From DAOPXV01 sp964551445 (lineage in GTDB: Bacteria; Muiribacteriota; UBA9980), in NCBI GenBank assembly GCA_964551445.1, contig CAZKCG010000005.1, forward strand, positions 92,479 to 156,478: a stretch of 64,000 nucleotides of DNA, given 5' to 3'. Made by a program: the position numbers and the translations under genes. A model generated the notes under the pieces. The model was given only the letters and a program-made list of their open reading frames with translations, had not been told where the DNA came from and ran no database searches. Of this stretch, positions 15,765 to 27,300 are shown piece after piece. Position 1 is the first letter of the stretch. The number at the start of each line of letters is the position of its first letter.

Positions 15765-18686
15765 ATGAGTCAGAACACACAGAAATCCTCGTCAAAACTT
15801 CCTGAATTGAAAGATATCGCTTCAAAATCGAAACTCGAACTCAAACAGGTCGAAAAACTCGAAAAATTGCTTGTCGAAGCCGGAAATTTCTCGAATGAAA
15901 ATATCCGCCAGACCCTTCAGTGGTATCTCAACAATCTCGGCCTCCACGAATACTATTTCGACACCACTCCTATCGAAGATATCGCGAAACATATCGAATC
16001 GATAAAAGCCGCTGAGATCATCGCCCAGAACTTCCCGCAGGAAAACGTTGGCATCAATCTGAAAAGCGAACAGAACGACCGCGCAATATATATGATCGAC
16101 GACTACGCCGAAAGAGCAGTCGAGACCGAACGCGCTTTCGAAGCAAAATATCCCGTTTACCGCCTCGAATGCTACAGAACTTCCGGTATGACGAATAAAA
16201 AATCACACATGAGAATTTATTTCGTTTATACGCCTACATTCCCTAAAGCCAAAGGCGAACCGACATTCGGATCATCATGCGAAGTAACCTTCTTTGAAAC
16301 CGCTCAGGCGGACACCAAAAAGCGTTATGAAGAAGCATGGAAAGCCTCCCTCAAAATGGAAGCTCCCTTTGTAAAAGTAACCGCGTCCGAAGATTCGAAC
16401 GAGACCAGAATAATGGTAGCTTTGAACTCAGATTCGAACGAGACCTTTATCTCGAAATTCTCTGACGTCCTCTCGACATACGGCGTTTACACCAACAGAA
16501 AATATGTCGTTCCTTTCTCGAACGGAAAAACGATATATTCATTCTACGTAAATAAAATATCCAGCAAAGAAACGATCGACAACATAATCGAAGATATAAC
16601 GTTAGTCGCAATTCTCCCGAAAAGCCCGTTGAACCAGATGTTCTACAAAAACATATTGAACGCTCAGCAGATGCTTTACGCTTCGTCGGTAGCCGAATTC
16701 GCTCATCAGTTCCTTACCGCTCATAACGAAGAATACGTCAACATCGCGAAAGCTCTCAAAGACCAGCCTGAAATGCTCGGCCAGCTCGGAACGCTGAAAA
16801 CAAGCCTCGTGAAAGACACTTTCACCCGCGCCAAGATCATCGATCTTCTCATCAACCGTCCCGAATACATAAAAGCGGCCTACAAAGCGTTCAACGAAAA
16901 ATTCAATCCTGAATTGAAAAAACGCGACTTCGAAAAAATGAACCAGAAAGCCGCCGACATGATAAAGACCGAAGCTACGAACGAAGTAGACACGGCTATA
17001 TTGAACACTTTCATCACTTTCAACACGAAAGTTCTGAAAACCAATTTCTACAAAACGGAAAAAGTCAGCCTCTCATTCAGGCTCGACCCTACCTTCCTCA
17101 ATAAAGTAGATTACCCTGATACGCCTTACGGCCTGTTCTTCCTCAACGGAAAAGAATTCGTCGGCTATCACATCCGCTTCCGCGACATCGCTCGCGGCGG
17201 TATCCGTCTCGTTAAATCGAGAACTCTCGAAGATTTCGAATTCAAAGCCGATTTCATATTCGACGAGAACTACAATCTCGCTCATACACAGCAGAGAAAA
17301 AACAAAGACATCCCTGAAGGCGGCTCCAAAGGCACTATCCTTTTGAACTGGGCTTCACAGGACAAAGCCGAACCCGCATGCAAAAAATATATCGACGGTA
17401 TCCTCGACCTTCTCATGCTCACGCCTGAAATAGTCGACTACGTTGGAAAAGAAGAGATCCTCTTCCTCGGACCGGACGAAAATACGGCTGACGTAATGCT
17501 CTGGGCCTGCGAACGCGCGGGACAGCGCGGCTACAAATTCTGGAAGGGCTTCACGACCGGGAAACCGTTGTCGATAGGCGGCATCCCTCACGACCGTTAC
17601 GGCATGACCACGATCGGCGTTCACGAATTCGCTTTGCAGATGCTCAATAAACTCGGCATGAAAGAAGAAAACATCACCAAGTTCCAGACTGGCGGACCGG
17701 ACGGCGACCTTGGCTGCAACGAAATATTGATGTCGAAAGACAAAACGATAGCTATCGTTGACGGTTCAGGCTCGATCTACGATCCTAAGGGCCTCGACAG
17801 AAAAGAGCTCACCAAACTCGCTAAAGAAAGAAAAATGATAAACCACTTCGACACAAAGAAACTTTCGAAAGAAGGCTTCAGAGTGCTCATCGAAGAAAAA
17901 GACGTAAAACTCCCGAACGGCGAACTCGTTCCGAACGGCGAAACCTTCAGAAACATGTTCCACCTTACGAAATACGCGAAAGCCGACATGTTCGTACCGT
18001 GCGGCGGCCGTCCGAAAGCCATCAACATCAATAACTGCAACCAGGTTTTAGACAGCGAAGGCAGACCTTTCTGGAGAGTAATCTCAGAAGGCGCGAACCT
18101 TTTCATTACCCAGGAAGCCAGACTCCGCCTCGAACAGAAGGGCGTAACCTCCGTTAAAGACGCATCGGCCAACAAGGGCGGCGTTACCTCCTCATCGTTC
18201 GAAGTTCTCTCAGGCCTCGCTCTCACCGACGAACAGTACAAAGAATGGATGATGGTAGAAGATCCTAACAAAGAAGATCAGAAAAAATTCAGAATGACCT
18301 ACGTCAGCCAGATCATCGAAAAAATAAAAGCTAACGCGCACATGGAATTCGAAGCTATGTGGGCCGAACACAAAAAGAGCGGCACGCCGATGACCATATT
18401 GAGCGACCTTCTCTCCAACAAGATCAACGAGATCACGGACTCTCTCCGCGAATCGTCGCTCTACGAAGATGAACACATATGGAAATACGCGATAAAGAAC
18501 CATTGCCCGCAGATACTCTTAAAAGAGATCGGTCTCGAAACGATAATCAAGAGAGTTCCCGTGAACTACCTGCGCGCGATATTCGGAACGCAGCTTGCCA
18601 GCACCTATATCTACAAATACGGCATGGGCGCAAACGAAGTCGATTTCGTAAAATACATCGACGGAATAAAAAAAGCCAAGATATAG
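15765..18686 (+). CDS. Large NAD-type glutamate dehydrogenase
   Basis: 973 residues from ATG 15765 (GGGGGA just upstream; ATG 15744 lacks a site). About 400 N-terminal residues of regulatory type precede the catalytic core. The core shows RGGIRLVKSRTLEDF (about 477), PEGGSKGTILL (about 518, glutamate-site lysine), FLGPDENTADVM (about 568), and a Rossmann part with KFQTGGPDGDLGCNEI and IVDGSGSIYDPKGLD. It should convert glutamate plus NAD to 2-oxoglutarate and ammonium. The length is like fungal GDH2 (about 1000), not the 50-kDa hexameric GDH nor the 180-kDa bacterial GdhB. It is a single-gene unit with its own promoter and terminator. Confidence 0.9.
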   Translation: MSQNTQKSSSKLPELKDIASKSKLELKQVEKLEKLLVEAGNFSNENIRQTLQWYLNNLGLHEYYFDTTPIEDIAKHIESIKAAEIIAQNFPQENVGINLKSEQNDRAIYMIDDYAERAVETERAFEAKYPVYRLECYRTSGMTNKKSHMRIYFVYTPTFPKAKGEPTFGSSCEVTFFETAQADTKKRYEEAWKASLKMEAPFVKVTASEDSNETRIMVALNSDSNETFISKFSDVLSTYGVYTNRKYVVPFSNGKTIYSFYVNKISSKETIDNIIEDITLVAILPKSPLNQMFYKNILNAQQMLYASSVAEFAHQFLTAHNEEYVNIAKALKDQPEMLGQLGTLKTSLVKDTFTRAKIIDLLINRPEYIKAAYKAFNEKFNPELKKRDFEKMNQKAADMIKTEATNEVDTAILNTFITFNTKVLKTNFYKTEKVSLSFRLDPTFLNKVDYPDTPYGLFFLNGKEFVGYHIRFRDIARGGIRLVKSRTLEDFEFKADFIFDENYNLAHTQQRKNKDIPEGGSKGTILLNWASQDKAEPACKKYIDGILDLLMLTPEIVDYVGKEEILFLGPDENTADVMLWACERAGQRGYKFWKGFTTGKPLSIGGIPHDRYGMTTIGVHEFALQMLNKLGMKEENITKFQTGGPDGDLGCNEILMSKDKTIAIVDGSGSIYDPKGLDRKELTKLAKERKMINHFDTKKLSKEGFRVLIEEKDVKLPNGELVPNGETFRNMFHLTKYAKADMFVPCGGRPKAININNCNQVLDSEGRPFWRVISEGANLFITQEARLRLEQKGVTSVKDASANKGGVTSSSFEVLSGLALTDEQYKEWMMVEDPNKEDQKKFRMTYVSQIIEKIKANAHMEFEAMWAEHKKSGTPMTILSDLLSNKINEITDSLRESSLYEDEHIWKYAIKNHCPQILLKEIGLETIIKRVPVNYLRAIFGTQLASTYIYKYGMGANEVDFVKYIDGIKKAKI

Positions 18687-18726
18687 TTTGCAATATAACT
18701 ATAAGCTAATATAATAATATACTCTG

Positions 18727-18766
18727 ACAGGGCTCGTCTCTCAAAAAGGCGGGCCCTGTTTTTTTA
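18727..18766 (+). terminator. Intrinsic terminator of glutamate dehydrogenase
   Basis: ACAGGGCTCG pairs with CG-GGCCCTGT (ending near 18759) and is followed by seven Ts. Confidence 0.85.
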
Positions 18767-18827
18767 TGCAGAGAATAGTGGAAATAGAAGAGAGAAAAGA
18801 TGCGGTGGCGCTGTCGCGCATATTTAA

Positions 18828-18860
18828 AGTTCAGAGTTGAGAGTGTAGAGTTGTGGTGGG
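18828..18860. repeat. Dispersed repeat element, copy 2 (partial)
   Basis: AGTTCAGAGTTGAGAGTGTA followed by GAGTTGTGGT matches the inner part of one arm of copy 1 (its complement reads ACCACAACT..CACTCTC). Only this arm is present, next to a GC-rich stretch, so it looks like a decayed or solo arm between two terminators. Confidence 0.6.
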
Positions 18861-18881
18861 CGCTACCGCTCATTATACTTA

Positions 18882-18924
18882 AAATAAACCCGCGGCCATG
18901 ATCATGGTTGCCGCGGGTTTATTT
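18882..18924. terminator. Terminator of flagellin (minus), bidirectional
   Basis: AAATAAACCCGCGGC (18882-18896) pairs with GCCGCGGGTTTATTT (18910-18924). On the minus strand the hairpin is followed by TTTATTTT, just after the flagellin stop. Confidence 0.8.
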
Positions 18925-18968
18925 ATATTCGATATTTATTATTTAGCAGAGAAAAATTATATTTCCGG

Positions 18969-20588
18969 TCAGGAAAGAAGGCTGAGGGTTTTCATACTGC
19001 TCATGGAGTGAGCGAGGACCGCCATCCCGGCTTTGTCCTGGATCAGATTCTTTGTTAAATTTGATAATTCTATGGCTATATCGGCATCCTGAAGCTTTGA
19101 AAGAGCGGCAGTCGTATTCTCGCGCTTGATCATAAGCGAAGAAGTGTTGCTGTCGATGCGGTTGATATTGCCGCCGATGCCTGCCCTGATGCGGTTGATC
19201 TCGTTCATGGCCTGGTCCAGCGTGTTTATGGCCGAAGAAGCCGCCGATGCGCTCGAGAGGTTTATGCTTTGAAGACTATCCATGAATGACGGCGAATTGC
19301 CTGATGAATTTCCGGCGTTGGAATTTCTGACACCGTTGTTGCCGGTGGATGAAGCGGACGAATTTTCGGCGTTAGAGGTTTTAGTAAATGAAATATCGAA
19401 TGAAGTGGTGAGGTGAGGAAGATAAAATTTATCCATACCGGGGCCTATTACGGATTCCACTTTATTATAGTCGATGGAAAATTTCAATCCGTAGAAATCA
19501 GAGTTCTTATCGGTCACTTCGTAAATATATTCGCCGTTCTTAGAACCTGGCGAAGAGGTAAACTCAGTCGTTTTATTGCTGTTGCTTACCATGTCATATT
19601 GGAGTCCTGAGACGGGTGCGTCTCTTAGCTGCCTTGAAGTGAGGTTGGAGGCGCCAAAGCCCAGGTCGTTGAGTATCTGTGAATCGCCGCCTATAGTGAA
19701 TTTTCCCTCGCTTCCAAAAGTAAACTTGCCTTTCGAATCCTGGTATGAAGTTTCAGCGGCGTATTCAGGCCCGAGTTTTCCGGCTACCAGTGAGACGCTG
19801 TTGCGGCCGTTGGTGGTGGCGACAACGCCAGTGGATGAATTGGCCGAATTGATCTTTGAAACAACCGTGTCAAGCGTATCGCCGCTTTGAACTGATATGT
19901 CCGTGCCGTTAATGGTTATATTGCCGCTTTTGGAAACCGAGTTTTTACCGCCATAGTCGTTAAAAAGCTCTTCAACTTGAAACCTATGGGTAGAGACCAT
20001 TAAGGAAGCATTGGAGGTAACATTTACAGGGTTTTGAAGGACTTTTGCGCTTCCTTCGCCCTGATTGTATTTTATTGTCGCTTCATACTGGTCTGTTTTT
20101 TGAGTGCCGCCTGTTGTCGTGCCTTTGACCGAAGAATTCCCGGCCGGGCTCGTTTTATCGGCCATTACCTGGAAATTCTGGTTGAATACGGGCTGGCCGT
20201 TGAAGGCCGTCTGGCTCTGCATCATGCTGATCTGGCTTGAAAGTTCGTTCATCTGGTAATTTATCGCGGCCCGGTCGCTCGATGAAAGCGTTGAGTTGCT
20301 GGCCCTGATCGAGAGCGCCTGCATCTGCGAAAGCATCGGACTCACCTGAGAAAGCGCGCCGTCGGCTACCTGATACATTGCCTTATTGAACTGGTCGTTG
20401 GAAAGAGAAGAATTGATAGACGAAAGCTGGCTTTCCATCTGACCTATGATGGCAAGAGCCGAGGCGTCGTCTGAAGCGCCGTTGACCTTTTTTCCGGATG
20501 ATAATTTTTCGAAAGACTTCGCGATAGCCGAGCTCGTAAGCTGGATGTTGCGTCTGTTCACTGAAAACGGATCGGACTTAAGTATCAT
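18969..20588 (-). CDS. Flagellin
   Basis: 539 residues from ATG 20588 (GGAGGGG ten bases upstream; a longer frame to 20621 overlaps this site). The N-terminal D0/D1 region has SSAIAKSFEKLSSGKKVNGA, DDASALAI, and N-Q-F-N-K-A...ADGALSQ...Q-A-L-S-I-R-A. The C-terminal D1/D0 has MNEINRIRAGIGGNINRIDS and IELSNLTKNLIQDKAGMAVLA. The middle (about 140-440) is a variable domain with a flagellin hook-IN-like motif (TINGTDISVQSGDTLDTVV) and a Ser/Asn-rich stretch. The helical ends assemble into the filament via the flagellar type III pathway; the variable part is surface-exposed. It is monocistronic and diverges from the giant repeat protein. The last residues (KTLSLLS) match the usual LL end. Confidence 0.93.
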   Translation of the reverse strand: MILKSDPFSVNRRNIQLTSSAIAKSFEKLSSGKKVNGASDDASALAIIGQMESQLSSINSSLSNDQFNKAMYQVADGALSQVSPMLSQMQALSIRASNSTLSSSDRAAINYQMNELSSQISMMQSQTAFNGQPVFNQNFQVMADKTSPAGNSSVKGTTTGGTQKTDQYEATIKYNQGEGSAKVLQNPVNVTSNASLMVSTHRFQVEELFNDYGGKNSVSKSGNITINGTDISVQSGDTLDTVVSKINSANSSTGVVATTNGRNSVSLVAGKLGPEYAAETSYQDSKGKFTFGSEGKFTIGGDSQILNDLGFGASNLTSRQLRDAPVSGLQYDMVSNSNKTTEFTSSPGSKNGEYIYEVTDKNSDFYGLKFSIDYNKVESVIGPGMDKFYLPHLTTSFDISFTKTSNAENSSASSTGNNGVRNSNAGNSSGNSPSFMDSLQSINLSSASAASSAINTLDQAMNEINRIRAGIGGNINRIDSNTSSLMIKRENTTAALSKLQDADIAIELSNLTKNLIQDKAGMAVLAHSMSSMKTLSLLS

Positions 20589-20668
20589 AACAGTCACACC
20601 CCTCCATGGTAAATTTCCCATCCCTGGTAAAAAAAACTGCGTCCGTACTATGAATATGTCCTATACTA

Positions 20669-20697
20669 ATTGTAACAGAGTTTTATATGAAAATCAA
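20669..20697 (-). promoter_or_regulatory. sigma70 promoter of flagellin
   Basis: Minus strand: TTGATT (20697-20692), 17 bases, TACAAT (20674-20669). No clear sigma28 match was found for flagellin itself, which is unusual. Confidence 0.5.
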
Positions 20698-20840
20698 TGT
20701 TTTTAAAGGTTTTTTCGATCTGAAGCGGACCGGAATGGTTACGAATGCGGAGATTGTCAGTCGGAAAGGATTTTAGAACTATTAAGCTTGAAAAAAATTC
20801 ACAGGCTTTCTGCCGCTTGCCGCCTCGCACGAAATCTTTT

Positions 20841-20970
20841 TTTGCTCTTTCGAGTTTTGTATGGGTAATTTTTCAAGTGAAGAGTTGAGAACGGAGGTCC
20901 TTTAGTTCTAAACTCTCCACTTGAAATGAACCAATTTTACCCACACTATTTAAGGAAGAGCCTCTTTTTT
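20841..20970. repeat. Dispersed inverted-repeat element, copy 3 (compact)
   Basis: The left arm starts GCTCTTTCGAGTTTTGTATG, then GGGTAATTTTTCAAGTGAAG and AGTTGAGAACGGAG. The right arm on the complement reads TTCCTTAAATAGTGTGGGTA, then TTGGTTCATTTCAAGTGGAG. These match the right and left arms of copy 1, so this copy is inverted relative to it and lacks the middle. It would fold into one long imperfect hairpin. Confidence 0.75.
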
Positions 20971-21158
20971 ATCGAGGCCGGTGTGATGAATGCGCAAAAA
21001 TACCGGATAGATATATTAATATCTGGTTAAAAACCGGGTCTGAAAAACCGTTTCCGAACTGGATGCCAATTGCTTTCTTAAAAAAACTTAAAAAATTAAT
21101 TTTTGCCGGAAAAAAGAGGTCACCGGTCCTAAGCTTATTCGATATGCCGCCCGCGAAC

Positions 21159-21178
21159 TGCGGAAACCCGCATTTTTT
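21159..21178 (+). terminator. Short intrinsic terminator insulating the sigma28 promoter
   Basis: TGCGG-AAAC-CCGCA (21159-21172) is followed by six Ts (21173-21178). It lies immediately upstream of the sigma28-type promoter, so it would stop read-through from the left. An alternative pairing, CCGC (21151) with GCGG (21160), is mutually exclusive with it. Confidence 0.6.
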
Positions 21179-21189
21179 CTTTATATATA

Positions 21190-21216
21190 TAAAGATTTTC
21201 AGGATTTTTCCGATAA
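21190..21216 (+). promoter_or_regulatory. sigma28 (FliA-type) flagellar promoter of the giant gene
   Basis: TAAAGATT (21190-21197), 11 bases, TCCGATAA (21209-21216). The FliA consensus is TAAAGTTT-N11-GCCGATAA, so 14 of 16 positions match with exact spacing. The predicted +1 is near 21224, about 118 bases before the ATG. Confidence 0.72.
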
Positions 21217-21341
21217 AACTTACAAAGTGGCAGAATTATCGCCGAAAGCGAGAACCGCCGCTCAATGCGGAAAGACGGCAGAAAAGGCCGCGGCGCATAC
21301 AATTTCATAGAAAAATATATAAAAAATACAGAGGTGTTCTT

Positions 21342-24300
21342 ATGTTACAACGTTTGGGGAAAGAACCCGCAAGAGGTTCAGGGTTTGTCAGATCTCTTTT
21401 GATCTTATTTTTCATTTCCTTATGTTTCAATTTCATGTTCTTTACCGATGCGTCCGCGCGTCCGACGACCGGACCGACGCTCACTCTTACGAGCAATGCC
21501 GGCGGTAATTCAACTCTTACATGGACGACGACCACGCCCGTTGCGCCGAGCGTCGGCCCCATAAGATATGACGTCTATAGAAAACCCGTGGGCGGGGCGT
21601 TCGTAAGGATCGGCCAGCAGCTCACCAACGGCGGTCCCGTTACGGATACTATAGGTTCCGACGCATGGGAGAACGGCGGCGGCGGTGCCAAAGACGGCAC
21701 GACCTTTGACGCCACCTATAATAGATTCGGGTTAAGCTATCAATACGTTATATTAGCTATAGATAACGCGGACAGTCTTACAAATACCGATACGCCTGAC
21801 GCTACTACGGCGTCGGTAAGGCTTCACTGGTGCGACGCTCAGGCGCCTCAGATAACCACTATGACGGGAGCTCCGGTTAACGCTTCGAAACAGAGGAAAA
21901 CGCAGTTCACGATAAGCGTTGGAGCTAACTTCGTTGATTGGGACTGTAACTCGGTAAGCCAGTTCAATTTAAGATATTCAAACGGCGCGACCACGATCAC
22001 GACGCCCTTCAACCGTCCCGCCGGAACCGTAACTCCTCAGGCTGTAACCAATCTTACCGCAACGATGGATCTTAATCAGGCGGCCTTCGTAGATGGAAAT
22101 ACCATTAGCTACTGGATCGAATGTTCCGACCCGAATGGAAATAATACCACAAGTAATATTACCCCGACCATGCTTGCATCGAATCCAAGAACTTTGATAC
22201 TAGATACGGTCGCTCCGACGATAACCTCGATCACCTATATGGAAACCGGCCCTCTGGCGGGTATCGATGCGGGAGATCAGTTCATCGTCACATTTTCCGA
22301 AGATCTTCAGACGGGTCAGGGCGGACAGGCCGCTCTCGGTTCGACGAATTTTTCGATCACGAACGCGGACGGCAACGCGGGAAACTTCGGCTCCGGCGGA
22401 AGCATAGTTGGCGGACCTCTTAATACGCAGGTAACGATGGTTCTCGGCACCGGCCCGATCCTTAAATTCGTGGGCGGCGCCAATTCCACGCTTCGTTACG
22501 TCGGCGTTACGGCGATAAAAGATCTTGCCGGTAACGACGCGGACGGAACGGCTGTTTTCACTGTCAGAAATAATCAGAGCGGCGCTCCGGCCGGTCAGTT
22601 TCCCAACGCGCCCAGGCCGTTCATAAATACGAGCCCTGTTTTTACGGACAGCGATAATTCCGGCACCGTTAACGCAAGCGATAAACTGCTTTTGACTTTC
22701 AGCAAACCCGTTATGTTGTACACCGCGTCATTAAACGGCGGCGACTTCGTTCAGGCGCCTCAGATAATAACTGGCGACGTTTTTAACGTTACGAGCGCGG
22801 CTCTTACGGGCGCGACGAATAATCAGATCGACATCACGCTTGCGGCTGGTTCGAATTTTACGATCGCCGGCGTTTATAACTCGGGCACCACGACGGCCGG
22901 ATCGCCTTCGGGCTTCGACGTTCGTCAGAACGCCGCCAACACCGTTCCTCCGAATATAGTCGATGATTTCGGCAACAGCGCGCAGCAGAGGCCTGCCGGA
23001 AGCGGCGGTCCCGTGCTGGATATAATCGGCGCGTCCACTCAGGGGCCGCGCGTCACAAGTTTCGAATATAACGATGTGGACAACGCAGGTATCCGTGACG
23101 GACTTTCGGCGGGCGACACCATGAGCGTGGTATTCGATAAACCTGTCCTTTTAGGGAACGGCGCTTTAACCGTCGGATCGGCTTTTAACCTTACGGTCGG
23201 CGGCGACAGCCTTGATAACCCGACATTCGCGGTTAGCGGCGGGCGACTTTATATGAATTATACGAGCGCTCCGATACTTACCGTTTATGGGACCGGAGCC
23301 GGTTCGAGCGGCGCGGATATTTCCGGGTCTCTGAACGATCTTACAATAATGGATATTTACGGTAACAAAGCGGTCGCTTCGACTTCAAAAGATATCGGTT
23401 TTTTAGCGACAATTCCGGGCCCCGCGATAAAAACTTCGGGCACCGATATGATCGTCTATACCGACAACGCTCCGGCGGGAGTGAGCTCCGGTGATTTCAT
23501 AGATATTATTTTTGATAAACCGATAGTGTTAAATGGGGCAGTTACGGCCGCCGATTTTAATATTACAAGTCTGAATTTCGGTTCCGGTCCGACCTTCGCG
23601 ACGATAGACAACGCAGCCGCGGGTAACGGCGTTAACAGAAGAATGCTGAGAGCGACATTAGGCGGAAGCGCCATAGTCAACGGTTCGTCCAGGATCGGTC
23701 TTGCCGCCGGCACGCGCATTCAGAACTGGGGCGGAACCGGCACGGTCGCGGGTCCTCAGTATCCCGTGAGAACCACTCCGCCCGGTCCGAAAATAGTTAC
23801 GGCAGCGTTCACCGACGTTACAAACGACGGTATAACCTCAGGCGATACTATAGTTTTGACTTTCGATAAACCAATATCGTGCGACGCTACGCATGTGGCG
23901 AATATTATCGCTAATCCCGCGGCCACTTTCCAGCTTATAAGAACCGTTACGAATCCGGCGAATGTCCCGTCGCTTGGAACCGCCCCCCTGGCGGGTATTG
24001 ACGCTCCGGGCGCTTCCGGGCTTACGAATCAGCAGATCAGAATTAAACTCGGAACCAATCCTAATCTGACGATAGCCGGCGTATTCGGAACCGACGCCGA
24101 CGCGGTAGGCATCGACGTTATTTCCGGAACCACCAACATCGAGGATCAGATAGGCAACGCGGCTGAAGCGAACGCTCCTGCCGGAAAGGACCTGGCCGGA
24201 ACCGTTACCACGCGTCCCACGCTTTTAAGCATAGCATACACGGATACCGGAACGAGCACGGCACCCTTCGCGAGACTTGACGGCATAACCGGAAATCCCG

Positions 24301-27300
24301 CGGGCGGCGGAAACCCGCGGCTTCTGACCGGCGACATATTGACTCTTACTTTTGACAGAGCGGTCACGGCCTCGGCAGCTATCGCGGCTAACGCTTTCAG
24401 AACTCCTGTTAATAACGATACTCTCGCTACTTTCACGCTCGTTCAGCCCGGCGACAACGTTACGACGGCGATACTTCCGGTCGCCGCTCTTACGGCGACT
24501 CAGATAAGGCTCAGTTTTACCGCTGCTCCATCGATCAAGGTGGCTGGCGTGTATAACGGGAACATAGTGGCGGGATCGGCTTCCGGTATCGATATAGCCA
24601 ACGCCATACCGGCCGGGACGATCACGGACGTTTATGGAAATACGGCCGACGTTTCGACGCCTAAAGATATCGGAACTACTGATATAGTTAATCCGACCCC
24701 GAGCGAAGCCGTTTATATAGACGTCAACAACAACGGCGTTGACGCCGGCGACATCATAAGGCTTGGATTTTCGGAACCCGTGCTCGTTAATCCGTTCGGA
24801 ACGACGCCTATATCCGCCGGGAACTTCACTCTTACAAACGGCGGTAATCTTGGGACCACCGGCCTTTTATTCAGGGCTTTCAATACCAATACGAACAATT
24901 CTACGATCGAAATAGTTCTTGGGACGGGCGCCACGCTTCAATTCACGGCCAACCCGGCGACCAATTCGACCATAGACGTTAACGACGGAAGCGGCGCGAT
25001 ACAATCCTTAACTGATGTTTCCGGCCTCGGAGCGGTTCATAAATCGGCGCCTCCCGTATCTATCATGCCTCAGTCTTCGACCGGCCCGGTTATCACTTCC
25101 GTCACCTACACCGACGTCACCAACGACGGCGTAAGCGCCGGCGATACGCTTTTATTGACATTCAGCAGAAATATCAATATCAATAATCCTCTGGCTCAGA
25201 ACTTCGCGATATACGGCAATAACGGCACCGACACTCTCGGCGTGAACCCCGCGTTCGCGACGGCGGGCCTCGCCGCGAATCAATTGCGCATAACGCTCGG
25301 CACTACCCCGAGGCTTACGGTGGTCGGGACCTATTCGGGACCCACTGGCGCAGCCACGGGTATAAACATCAATGACGGCGTCGCTCCGAATCCGGCCAAT
25401 CCGAATCCCGGCGCGATATTTGATAATCAGAACCAGCCTGCCGTAGCGGCGGCCGTCCCGATAGACATAGCCGGCGCCTCGGGCGGAACGGGACCTCAGA
25501 TAACGAAAGGCTCATGGGGCGACGTTAATAATAACGGCGTCGTTGACGCAGGCGATACTCTCGCGATAACTTTCAATAAGGCCATAGTCGTTCCTCTTCC
25601 GGCTCCTCCGCCGCCTACGGCCCTTACAAGAACCGTTTTCAACGTTCCGGTTTCAGGCGATTATATAGATTTTACCACCTATGCCAAGACCGGAACTTAT
25701 GAACTTACGCTTACTTTAAGCAACCTCGCCCGCTTCCGCGTTGACGGTGTTTACGCGAACGTGAATACGGCCGGGTCACCTTCCGGCATAGATATTGCTG
25801 GCGGCGGCATCACGCCCAACTCTATAACCGATACGCTCGGAAACCTCGCCGTTCCGTCTTCGACGATAACCGACATCGGTTCGTCGGATACTACCGGTCC
25901 GGTTCTCGTTTCAGCGTCTTACAACGATACGAACGCTTCAAACACCGTCGATACAGGCGATCGCGTAACGCTTAATTTTTCCGAGCCTATAGTTATAAAC
26001 GCTCCGGTAAAGGCTAATTTCAACGTTCAAAACGGCAATTTCGGAAACGCGCCGCAGTTCCTTCCGGGCGGCGCCAATACGCAGCTTATCGTTCAGATCG
26101 ACGCCGGCGCGGCGCTTACATTTATAGGCGCCACTACTTCTTCCGTCGATATAAATGGAACAATAAGTACATTAACTGACGTTTCAGGCAATTTCGCCCA
26201 CTCTTCAACGCAGAAATTCCTGACCGTTCAGTCCGCCGGCAACGGTCCCCGCATAATAACGGCCCAGTGGATCGATAACGCGCCCGCCGGAGTAGTTTCC
26301 GCAGGCGACTCGCTGAGGCTTACATTCGATAAAGACATAATTTTAAACGGAGTGGCTTCGCCTCTCGACTTTACTCTTCCCGTCACCGGCGACACTCTCG
26401 GCGTCGGGGTAAATATCGTAGGCGGCGGCAACGCCCGCGAGATAGTCGTGACGCTTGGAACCGGAGCGTATCTGAGCATTATCGGAACATACGCTTCGAC
26501 CGCCGTTACTCCCAACTCGCCTTCCGGTATTGATATTTCAACCGTCGGCGCAGCTTCTGGGCATATCGTCGACACTTTCGGATTCAACGCCAGGGCCAAC
26601 ACTCCCGTCGGCGTCGATATAACATCCAACGATGCCACAGGCCCGCACATTATAACCGCTGTCTATGAGGATGTCGATACCAATGGAGTCACTGTCGGGG
26701 ACCGCGTATGGCTTACATTCAACGAGAACGTGACCGCCCCCGTGGGTCTCGCCGCGGTACAGGCCGCTCATTTTTCACTCCTTCCCGCGGGCATTGGAAA
26801 CCTCGGAGCCAATCCTTCATTTGAATGGTATGCGACCTCTCCCGCGCAGCTCATAATAAAGCTCGGAAATTCTCCCGCGCTGACCATAAAAGGCGTGTAT
26901 CCCACAACCCCCGGCGCGAACGGGATCGACGTAAGCGGAACGATAACCCAGATAACCGATATTTCTGGAAACCCGTCCGTTCCGAACGCCCCGGCCGGCG
27001 TCGATATAGGGCCTTTTGAAACGACGCCTCCCGCCGTTATAGGCTGCAGGTACGTTGACGCCAATTCTTCAGGTGCCGTCGATCAGGGCGACAGGCTTTA
27101 CGCGGTTTTCAATGAAACCGTGATCATGTCAAATCCCGTTGTCACCGATTTCAGGCTTCCGGTTACCAACGATACGCTGGGCGGCGGAGCTACCTTCGGG
27201 CCGGGCAACAATAACCGCGAGGTAATGATAACTCTCGGTTCGGCCCCTGTATTAAAACCAGTAGGCATTTTCTCGCCGACCGCTCTCACTCCAGGCGCGC

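Larger units (their letters stand above)
20589..21341. other. Divergent regulatory region between flagellin and the giant gene
   Basis: 753 non-coding bases. From left to right: flagellin promoter (20669-20697, minus), dispersed repeat copy 3 (20841-20970), a small inverted repeat AGATAT-ATTA-ATATCT near 21008, a terminator hairpin (21159-21178), a sigma28-type promoter (21190-21216) and the AGAGGTG ribosome site (about 21330). An open frame runs through 21063-21341 but looks non-coding. Confidence 0.65.

Noticed and set aside
21151..21178. Alternative hairpins read as an attenuator in the giant gene's leader
   Set aside because: The better promoter lies downstream of the hairpin, so it would not be in the leader; an insulating terminator is the simpler reading.
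21063..21341. In-frame extension of the giant protein by 93 residues upstream of ATG 21342
   Set aside because: It crosses a terminator and the sigma28-type promoter, has no signal-like start, and the signal peptide and ribosome site both sit at 21342.
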